Shown here one piece after another: positions 1 through 5,651 of a stretch of 9,295 nt of DNA. Each line of letters opens with the position of its first letter. The stretch's first letter is position 1. The notes beneath the pieces are model-generated. The model did not search any database. It saw only the letters and a list, made by a program, of their open reading frames with translations, and had not been told where the DNA came from. The position numbers were made by a program, and so were the translations under genes. Origin of the DNA: Nitrospinota bacterium (GTDB lineage Bacteria > Nitrospinota > Nitrospinia > JACRGO01); contig JACRGO010000053.1 of NCBI GenBank assembly GCA_016212295.1, forward strand, positions 1-9,295. Reading direction: 5' to 3'.

Positions 1-96
1 AGAAGACAGGGCGTTCATCCAAGAGATTTCTTGCAAATTCTCCTAAGCGAGGATACGGCCAAGGCCCAAGCCGCACTATACCAAAACTCAAGCTGA
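1..96 (+). CDS. 3' end of an unidentified protein (cut by window edge)
   Basis: The frame starting at base 1 is open for 31 codons and stops at TGA 94-96. The visible tail reads as an ordinary soluble C-terminus, with a short HPRDFL stretch and a final SEDTAKAQAALYQNSS. It loosely reminds me of the C-terminal ends of some IS66-type transposases, but this is a weak recollection and no catalytic motif is in view. No start codon or ribosome binding site is visible because the gene begins before the window. A chance open frame of this length cannot be excluded. The 129 bases between it and the next gene show no convincing terminator or promoter. Confidence 0.35.
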   Translation, partial: RRQGVHPRDFLQILLSEDTAKAQAALYQNSS

Positions 97-225
97 AGCC
101 GTGATGCGCTCTAAAAAATTTGGGCTAAACTGTTACTTAAAACGGGGTTCTGTTAAGCTTGTGCAAATTCAGGGAGGGAAATAAAGGCCCTCTGAATAAT
201 AAACCATTTTTCAGGAGGCAGGAAG

Positions 226-1854
226 ATGGAAAAACGGACCAATTCCACGGACAATGCAGGTTTGAGAAACCGGACCGGGAAATTTTCCGGCCTTGCCTTT
301 CTTTTCACGCTTCTTCTGCTTTTTGTCTTCGCATTTCCTTCTTATTCCTGGGCAATCTCCTTGCAAAAGGCCCAGTCCATAGCGCTTGCGGAATTAAAGC
401 CGGAAAGCGAAAAAGGGCCCGTGGTCTTGTTCGGCCTCCCTGAACCTCTCAAATCCACCCAATCAGTAGTGGAGGGCGGTTCCGCGAAATCCAACGCGGT
501 CCCTTTCATTCAAAAAGGAAAACCTCTCAAGAAAAAGACATGGCTCTTCTGGGAAGATTTAGCCCCCTACGCGCGATTCCAGCACGAGAGCGTTCTCCTT
601 CTTGTTGACGACAAAACCGGAAGCGTTATTAAAAAAGAAAACCTTCTTTGGTATCCTCTTGTAGACGGCGAAAAACCCGCATTCTTGAAATCAACAACCG
701 GGTATGAAGACAAGACGTACCGTGTCTATTCCAATCTGCCGGATTCCTCTTCGCTATTATCGCCGGACAGCCTGTCCGCTTTTGCCGCAGGCAATGCCTT
801 GCCCGCTGACGCCTTTAAGGACGATTGCCTGATAATGATCGGCCTGAAAAACGATCCCCAATTCGCCAAGGATTTCGAGGGTATGACGACTTTCGCCGAA
901 TCCGTTGGACTTCAGGTCTTTACCGCCTCAGCCGGAAAAGACGCCGCAGGGAAAGACAAGCCGGTGACAGGAGGCGCCCTTATAAGCAATGTAAACTGGA
1001 TGGCCAAGACCAAGGGCTGCAAGGACATCCTGATCTACGCGAGCGGCCACGGCTATCAGAGCGGGACCCCATCCATTCAAAGCGACACGCCCTCGCCCCG
1101 CACGGCCTATGTTTTTACCGCCCCTCAACTGAGGTCCATTCTCCGCGCTCATAAGGACATCACCTTCAAGGTCAAACTCGACGCCTGCTACTCCGGGAAA
1201 TTCGCGCCTTACCTTGACCAAGAGGACAATCTTCTGGTAATCGAGACGTCCTCCAGCGCCGCCGAAGTTTCGTACAGCACCTTGCCTGACGGATATAAGG
1301 ACAAAAACGGAAATGAGATTAAAATCAACAGGGTAAATCCTGGGCGGGGAGAATTCACCAACGGCAACTTGGCGGGAATGGCTTCATTTGTGGGCTCCGC
1401 CACGGAAATTTCCGACGCCCAGGCAAAGGGAGGATCACTTTTGGCGAGAATGCTGGAGCGGGCTTATACCCTTGGAGCGGATTCCGACGCGGCGAGAAGC
1501 GCGGGCCTGACCCATCCGGGTCTGACAACCAATTTCAGCGGCTTTACTCTTTCCGCCGCGATAGGATATCAACATTTTACCGGGTCCTCGGAGGTATGCG
1601 TCACCTTTGGCGCTGAGCCCCCTCAAGAAGGCGGAACGTATACCGCGACAATTTCAGGACCGTGCGTCAGCGGATCTTCCGAAGCCACCGGGACCCTTGC
1701 CTCTCTTGGGGAAGGCGCCGCCAGTTTCGGCATTTCCTGTTACGGAACATATAAGGTCGAAATTGTTGTTACAGGCAAGGACGGTTCCAAGCAAACCATC
1801 ACTAAAACAGTGGTAGTCACGGCTGCTGACGATACATCAGGGGTCTGTAAGTAG
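226..1854 (+). CDS. Secreted caspase-like cysteine peptidase (clan CD, C13/C14-like) with C-terminal Ig-like domain
   Basis: A 542-aa exported protein. The start is supported by AGGAGG at 213-218, seven bases before the ATG. Residues 1-43 form a Sec signal peptide: a basic N-region (K3, R4, R14, R17, K19), a hydrophobic core at about 22-41, and probable cleavage after SWA. Residues 44-150 look PepSY-like (SLQKAQSIALAEL, then a TGSVIKKENLLWYP strand region) and may be a prodomain; this is inference. The caspase-type core spans about 195-450. A beta-strand leads into YASGHGY with the candidate catalytic H275, and a second leads into LDACYSGKF with the candidate catalytic C321. This is the His/Cys dyad arrangement of caspases, metacaspases, legumains and gingipain relatives. 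Residues about 455-535 are a Thr/Ser/Val-rich beta region resembling an Ig-like domain, with cysteines 458, 480, 505 and 541 that could form disulfides outside the cytoplasm. Substrate preference is unknown. The next gene has its own promoter, so this is probably monocistronic. Confidence 0.8.
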   Translation: MEKRTNSTDNAGLRNRTGKFSGLAFLFTLLLLFVFAFPSYSWAISLQKAQSIALAELKPESEKGPVVLFGLPEPLKSTQSVVEGGSAKSNAVPFIQKGKPLKKKTWLFWEDLAPYARFQHESVLLLVDDKTGSVIKKENLLWYPLVDGEKPAFLKSTTGYEDKTYRVYSNLPDSSSLLSPDSLSAFAAGNALPADAFKDDCLIMIGLKNDPQFAKDFEGMTTFAESVGLQVFTASAGKDAAGKDKPVTGGALISNVNWMAKTKGCKDILIYASGHGYQSGTPSIQSDTPSPRTAYVFTAPQLRSILRAHKDITFKVKLDACYSGKFAPYLDQEDNLLVIETSSSAAEVSYSTLPDGYKDKNGNEIKINRVNPGRGEFTNGNLAGMASFVGSATEISDAQAKGGSLLARMLERAYTLGADSDAARSAGLTHPGLTTNFSGFTLSAAIGYQHFTGSSEVCVTFGAEPPQEGGTYTATISGPCVSGSSEATGTLASLGEGAASFGISCYGTYKVEIVVTGKDGSKQTITKTVVVTAADDTSGVCK

Positions 1855-1864
1855 CGTCAAACAT

Positions 1865-1904
1865 AGTAACCAAAGTTACATGGCGCGGCTCCGCCGCAAC
1901 CAAA
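1865..1904. repeat. Two small hairpins framed by a repeated AACCAAAG
   Basis: Just after the peptidase stop there are two short stems: GTAAC/GTTAC with a CAAA loop (1865-1878) and GCGGC/GCCGC with a TCC loop (1884-1896). The octamer AACCAAAG occurs at 1867-1874 and again at 1897-1904. No U-run follows, so this is not a classical intrinsic terminator, though the GC-rich stem could slow polymerase at the end of the upstream gene. Confidence 0.4.
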
Positions 1905-1926
1905 GGGAAAGAAAAATCTCAAAAGA

Positions 1927-1965
1927 CAAATAACAAATTTCAAATAAATTTCAAATTACAATAAA
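1927..1965. repeat. AT-rich heptamer array (CAAATNN units)
   Basis: Seven-base units beginning CAA run in near-perfect phase: CAAATAA at 1927, CAAATTT at 1934, CAAATAA at 1941, a 4-base insertion, then CAAATTA at 1952 and CAATAAA at 1959. Only one arm is present; I see no inverted partner nearby. It shares its 7-nt period, but not its sequence, with the arrays at 3923-4019 and 9141-9260. Confidence 0.6.
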
Positions 1966-1990
1966 CCGGGTGTGCGTTTCTCTCTTGGGC

Positions 1991-2019
1991 TTGACCTTAA
2001 CATGCCTAACGGTTATATT
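1991..2019 (+). promoter_or_regulatory. Sigma70-like promoter of the ArsR-family gene
   Basis: TTGACC at 1991-1996 matches the -35 consensus at five of six bases, and TATATT at 2014-2019 matches the -10 consensus at five of six. The spacer is 17 bases. The predicted transcription start is near 2026, leaving a 5' leader of about 30 bases before the ATG at 2056. Confidence 0.65.
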
Positions 2020-2022
2020 AGA

Positions 2023-2034
2023 TTATTATAATAA
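2023..2034. promoter_or_regulatory. Candidate operator palindrome for the ArsR-family repressor
   Basis: TTATTATAATAA is a perfect 12-bp palindrome, with further imperfect symmetry outward to about 2018 and 2039. It lies immediately downstream of the -10 box and covers the predicted start of transcription. ArsR/SmtB repressors typically bind AT-rich inverted repeats overlapping their own promoter, so autorepression is the simplest reading. An AT-rich 12-mer palindrome can also arise by chance. Confidence 0.5.
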
Positions 2035-2055
2035 ACTTAATAAGAAACGGAATTT

Positions 2056-2385
2056 ATGACTTGCAAGGTCAAGAAAGATCTCTATGGTTTGCACTCGGAA
2101 CTCTGCCGGTTCCTGACGCATCCGGTCAGGCTGGAAATCCTGGACCTCCTCCGTGACGGGGAAATGTGCGTCAATGAACTTCTGAAAAACGTGGATATCT
2201 CCCAGGCCAACCTGTCACAGCATCTGGCCCACCTGCGGCAAAAGGGGATCCTCAACACGCGCAAGGAAGGCACCTCGGTGTATTACTCCATCAGCAATAA
2301 AAAAATCCTCGACGCCTTCGACATCATGACGGACGTGCTGAGGGACATCATGGAAAAGAAGTCCTCGCTTGCCGGCAGGATATAA
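2056..2385 (+). CDS. ArsR/SmtB-family winged-helix transcriptional repressor
   Basis: A 109-aa protein of typical ArsR/SmtB length. The helices follow family order: LTHPVRLEILDLL (20-32), the alpha-3 region GEMCVNELL (35-43), the recognition helix SQANLSQHLAHLR (49-61), and the wing RKEGTSVYYSI (69-79). Classical ArsR sensors have an ELCVCDL metal box in alpha-3. Here it reads EMCVNEL, so C38 is kept and the second cysteine is replaced by N40. Two other cysteines, C3 and C17, lie N-terminal, so a CadC-like N-terminus/alpha-3 thiolate pair or a redox or persulfide switch are possible. The inducer is unknown. The ribosome binding site is weak (ACGGA close to the ATG). No efflux, arsenate reductase or sulfurtransferase gene is adjacent, and the next gene is convergent 31 bases away, so the regulated target, beyond itself, is not in view. 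Confidence 0.9.
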   Translation: MTCKVKKDLYGLHSELCRFLTHPVRLEILDLLRDGEMCVNELLKNVDISQANLSQHLAHLRQKGILNTRKEGTSVYYSISNKKILDAFDIMTDVLRDIMEKKSSLAGRI

Positions 2386-2416
2386 TGAAGACCGTCATGA
2401 GTCATTTTTATGCTGA

Positions 2417-3391
<975 letters not shown>

Positions 3392-3434
3392 TTAAACCCC
3401 CTGATAGCGACTAAAGTTTAAAGTGAGACTAAGC

Positions 3435-3495
3435 GGGCACAAAGATCACAAAGTTTTTTCTCCGTGTCCTTTGTGAAATTTTTGTGCCCTTTGTG
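3435..3495. repeat. Inverted repeat built from CACAAAG units
   Basis: This lies in the gap of nearly 400 bases between gmd and the miniprotein gene. The left arm (3435-3453) begins GGGCACAAAG and contains CACAAAG at 3438 and 3447, nine bases apart. The right arm (3469-3489) is its complement with a 2-base indel, ends GTGCCC, and is followed by another CTTTGTG at 3489-3495. The loop is about 15 bases and T-rich. I recall similar CACAAAG/CTTTGTG intergenic repeats from unrelated bacterial genomes; this is recollection, not a search result. Confidence 0.75.
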
Positions 3496-3538
3496 GTTAA
3501 TTTTAATTCTCTTGTTCCCAGGATTTGCCTCACTGCCG

Positions 3539-3732
3539 TTAAGTTAAGGAATTTAACTTGGGTTTTGATCTTCTCTTGTCCCGGAGGGACGGCTGAAAAG
3601 CGATGTGGAGAGGACCAAGGATTCAGTCGTCCCTACGGGACTTACCTATTTGGTCTCGTTACCCAGCAATGAATTGCTGGGCTACTATCACAAGTCCCTC
3701 CGGGACAAAAACGGAAAATTTCCTTAACTTAA
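3539..3732. repeat. 194-bp nested palindromic element (MITE/REP-like)
   Basis: The outer inverted repeats are about 16 bp: TTAAGTTAAGG at 3539-3549 continuing to 3554, and its complement at 3716-3732 with one missing base. Inside is a perfect 15-bp inverted pair at 3576-3590 and 3694-3708 containing GTCCCGGAGGGAC and its complement. The centre has a GTCCC-TAC-GGGAC hairpin (3629-3641) and a perfect 9-bp stem, CCCAGCAAT/ATTGCTGGG, at 3662-3681. The GTCCC-N3-GGGAC unit therefore appears three times. AAGTTAA/TTAACTT at 3541-3559 gives a further hairpin at the left end. No coding potential is convincing. The architecture fits a non-autonomous mobile element or REP cluster; no transposase for it is in the window. 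Confidence 0.75.
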
Positions 3733-3780
3733 TGACAGAGAGTCTATGCCAGGGAGCTAGAGTAAGCTAAATCCACCGCC

Positions 3781-3891
3781 TTATTTTTTTTCAAAAAGGT
3801 CCTGTCCTGATTTTCCGCACTTCTCGCATTTTTTCGGCTTGCAGCGTCCTTCCCTCTTGGCGCCGCAACTGGTGCATACAAAGGTCGCCAT
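3781..3891 (-). CDS. RCKP-type rubredoxin-like (zinc-ribbon) miniprotein, 36 aa
   Basis: A small gene easily missed by length cut-offs. It has the ATG at 3891 and a near-perfect Shine-Dalgarno, AGGAGGTGA (minus strand, 3899-3907), seven bases upstream; the stop is TAA at 3781-3783. The protein opens MATFVCTSCGAKREGRCKPK and ends KCEKCGKSGQDLFEKK. Two CxxCG knuckles (C6/C9 and C22/C25) are the four expected ligands for Zn or Fe in a rubredoxin-like fold, and the RCKPKKC stretch (16-22) is the family hallmark, with an extra C17. The protein is highly basic and probably cytosolic. Its role is not known; the family name is from recognition of the motif. A heptamer array lies immediately upstream, where its promoter should be. 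Confidence 0.85.
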   Translation of the reverse strand: MATFVCTSCGAKREGRCKPKKCEKCGKSGQDLFEKK

Positions 3892-3922
3892 GGATTACTC
3901 ACCTCCTTTTAAAAGCGGTTAT

Positions 3923-4019
3923 CAGTTGACAGTTTTCAGTTGGATGCCGCCATATTCTAATACCTAATCTCTGGCCCCTGGTCCCTGATTCCTGTCAACT
4001 GACACCTGACACCTGACAG
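3923..4019. repeat. Inverted heptamer array
   Basis: The right arm at 3957-4019 is nine contiguous 7-base units, each starting CT: CTAATAC, CTAATCT, CTGGCCC, CTGGTCC, CTGATTC, CTGTCAA, CTGACAC twice and CTGACAG, with no phase slip. The left arm at 3923-3943 has CAG every seven bases (CAGTTGA, CAGTTTT, CAGTTGG), the opposite orientation of the same theme; TCAACTG at 3995-4001 is the exact complement of CAGTTGA. The array ends one base before the stop codon of the neighbouring minus-strand gene and occupies the upstream region of the miniprotein gene. Confidence 0.75.
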
Positions 4020-5120
4020 CTATTTTTTAACCGTTTTTCTCCAAATCTTGTCCGCCTTTTTGAGTTTCAGTCCAAGGTATTTCCTGAACACGTCCTCGAA
4101 GTCCTCGGTTGTCCCTTTTTTCAAGGCCATTAATATTTTAGCCTTTCTTTCCTCCGCCGAGCCTCCGGTCTCCTCTGACTCAAAAAGAAATTTGACGAAG
4201 GAGCATGACATCAATAATAGCGCTGTATGGGCATGTACCCTGGAGTTGGACACAAGGGAAAAGAAAGCCACGTACTGGGCCCACCGGTCGAATTCCACGT
4301 TGGAGACAAGCTTGGTAATTTTTTCCAGCGGGATGCTTTCCATGATATTTTTTGTTTCCTCGCAAAAAACCTCCTTTGAGGCATTGAACACTGGGTAACG
4401 CCCCTCCGCGATGAATTGGGCGTAATAGGCGGAAAAACCGTATAGAAAAAAACGTGGAATTTTTCCGTTCAGCCTCCGGAGGAAATGAGAGCAAAGCTGA
4501 AACAGGTCGCAGGGATGATTGGAAAAGACCCAATCACGTCCGGCGGTCCCGGCCTCCAGGCCGATTTCCGGCAGGGATTTTTCCCCGTCAAATACGAAAT
4601 AGTCCAGGGCGGAATCAGGCGCCTTTTCATCAAAATATTTTACCAGTCTCTCATATTCCCCTTGGGCGCAGCCAGCGTGGATAGGGTCCATGCTCTTCTT
4701 GATGGAATAATCAAAGAAATGCCTGATCCTTTCCCCGTCTATCCTTCTCCATCCCTGGCGTTCTGAAAGACGCTTGAGATAAGCGCCCTTTCCTGAAACC
4801 TTCCACTCCCCTCTTTCGGGGTCCTTTTGAAAAGGAAACCAGGTATATTCAGTGGAGACGGGCTCCCGGCCTTTTTCAGGCGTGTAGGAATAGAACATGC
4901 GGACAAAATCCGCCTCTTCAATTTTTTCCTGAGAGCTATCCCCAACCACCACGGCCTTGTGGAAGGCCGTTTCATTGTGTTTTAAAAAATTTTGGAAGGA
5001 GGGGATTTCAAATTCGTCCATGTCCTCCGGGGAACGGAAAAACCCGGCCAAGCCCCTGGGGTCCTTTTTTTTCGCCTCCTCGCACAAACGAATAAAAATT
5101 TCTTGTGGTTCAATGTACAT
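4020..5120 (-). CDS. Cytosolic protein of unknown function, resembling a catalytically dead peptidase MA-like protein
   Basis: A 366-aa protein with no signal peptide or membrane segment. I do not recognise it by name. Its C-terminal two thirds follow the layout of peptidase MA-like (gluzincin) proteins. A predicted strand region YERLVKYF...DYFVFDGEKSLPEI (156-186) comes first. Next is DLFQLCSHFLRRLNG (205-219), where an active relative would carry HExxH. Then come IPRFFLYGFSAYYAQF (221-236), where WLxEGxAxY would give the third zinc ligand; helices at 279-315; and ERKAKILMALKKG..FEDVFRKYLGLKLKKADKIW (324-360), which closely follows the usual helical tail. Every expected ligand is replaced (F207, Q208, S211, Y227), so if the assignment holds it is a pseudo-enzyme. 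Residues 1-130 are not recognised. The ribosome binding site is a modest GGAGAG about 11 bases upstream. The assignment is inference from pattern and spacing only. Confidence 0.75.
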   Translation of the reverse strand: MYIEPQEIFIRLCEEAKKKDPRGLAGFFRSPEDMDEFEIPSFQNFLKHNETAFHKAVVVGDSSQEKIEEADFVRMFYSYTPEKGREPVSTEYTWFPFQKDPERGEWKVSGKGAYLKRLSERQGWRRIDGERIRHFFDYSIKKSMDPIHAGCAQGEYERLVKYFDEKAPDSALDYFVFDGEKSLPEIGLEAGTAGRDWVFSNHPCDLFQLCSHFLRRLNGKIPRFFLYGFSAYYAQFIAEGRYPVFNASKEVFCEETKNIMESIPLEKITKLVSNVEFDRWAQYVAFFSLVSNSRVHAHTALLLMSCSFVKFLFESEETGGSAEERKAKILMALKKGTTEDFEDVFRKYLGLKLKKADKIWRKTVKK

Positions 5121-5156
5121 TTTTCATTACTCTCCATTAATTTAGCAGCTTACAGG

Positions 5157-5200
5157 CCCAAAAAAAATAATTTAACAGGGATGCACAGGATGCACAGGAT
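5157..5200. repeat. Direct repeat copy 1 flanking the GxxExxY gene, with GGATGCACA tandem
   Basis: The 35-base unit at 5157-5191 starts CCC, then eight A, then TAATTTAACAGGGAT, and ends CACAGGAT. It matches 5602-5635 except for one extra T and one G/A change. It is followed by a tandem of the 9-mer GGATGCACA (5179-5187 and 5188-5196) and a partial GGAT. The GxxExxY stop codon lies four bases further on. Unlike copy 2, this copy lacks the inverted left arm. Confidence 0.75.
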
Positions 5201-5203
5201 AAA

Positions 5204-5578
5204 TTAGTTATGCAATCTTCTATATTCAAGCTTAGGGTTTCCAAAGTTGACCAAAAGTCCGACTTCAATGCCAGTTGCCTTAAGATAATTGATCAACTGG
5301 GCCTGATGCTCAGGCGCAAGTTTTTTTATTGCTTTTATTTCTATGATAACCATATTCTCAACTAAAATATCTGCGTAGAATTCCCCGACCACTGCTCCTC
5401 TGAATTTCACGGAAATAGGAAACTGCGCCTGCGCCTTCAGGTCTTTATCCTTTAAGGCAAGAAGCAACGCCTTCTCATATACCGATTCAAGGAAACCAGA
5501 GCCTATTTCGTTGCTTACCTCGAAACAGGCTTCCAGTATTTTTCCAGTTAATTTTTCGTGCAGCATTTTAATTTTCAT
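5204..5578 (-). CDS. GxxExxY protein (PD-(D/E)XK-like fold)
   Basis: A 124-aa protein if started at the ATG at 5578, or 130 aa from the ATG at 5596. The signature G-F-L-E-S-V-Y is residues 28-34 of the shorter form, after the usual helix KLTGKILEACFEVSNEIG. A PD-(D/E)XK-like core follows: D in FYADILV, then IIEIKA with the E-x-K pair, and a final strand GLLVNFGNPKLEYRR. The family is widespread and of unestablished function, with a nuclease-like fold. I prefer the 5578 start because the extra six residues are encoded inside a repeat stem and an AGGA lies eight bases before 5578, whereas nothing suitable precedes 5596. The gene is bracketed by near-identical 34/35-base direct repeats and its stop abuts one of them, which suggests it travels as a cassette. 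Confidence 0.9.
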   Translation of the reverse strand: MKIKMLHEKLTGKILEACFEVSNEIGSGFLESVYEKALLLALKDKDLKAQAQFPISVKFRGAVVGEFYADILVENMVIIEIKAIKKLAPEHQAQLINYLKATGIEVGLLVNFGNPKLEYRRLHN

Positions 5579-5584
5579 CCTTCC

Positions 5585-5636
5585 TATCCTGTCCATCCCT
5601 GCCCAAAAAAAATAATTAACAGGGATACACAGGATA
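5585..5636. repeat. Direct repeat copy 2 within a 17-bp-stem hairpin upstream of the GxxExxY gene
   Basis: TATCCTGTCCATCCCTG (5585-5601) pairs with CAGGGATACACAGGATA (5620-5636) with two mismatches. The 18-base loop is CCC, eight A, then TAATTAA. The loop plus right arm (5602-5635) is the second copy of the direct repeat seen at 5157-5191. The hairpin lies between the PDZ lipoprotein stop (5652) and the GxxExxY start. It could act as a transcription barrier, but it lacks a U-run after the stem. Confidence 0.75.
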
Positions 5637-5651
5637 TTTTGTTTTTTTTAG

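Noticed and set aside
159-443. 94-codon frame overlapping the start of the caspase-like gene
   Set aside because: It overlaps a gene with a strong ribosome binding site and signal peptide; its composition looks like out-of-frame translation.
1884-1896. Intrinsic terminator after the caspase-like gene
   Set aside because: The stem is only 5 bp and no run of T follows, so I list it only as a hairpin.
3484-3672. 62-codon frame in the gap upstream of gmd
   Set aside because: It is built from the CACAAAG repeat and the nested palindromic element, with no conserved features.
3957-4019. Possible CRISPR or simple microsatellite
   Set aside because: Units are 7 bases with no spacers, so it is not CRISPR; the units differ in sequence while keeping phase, so it is not a homogeneous microsatellite either.
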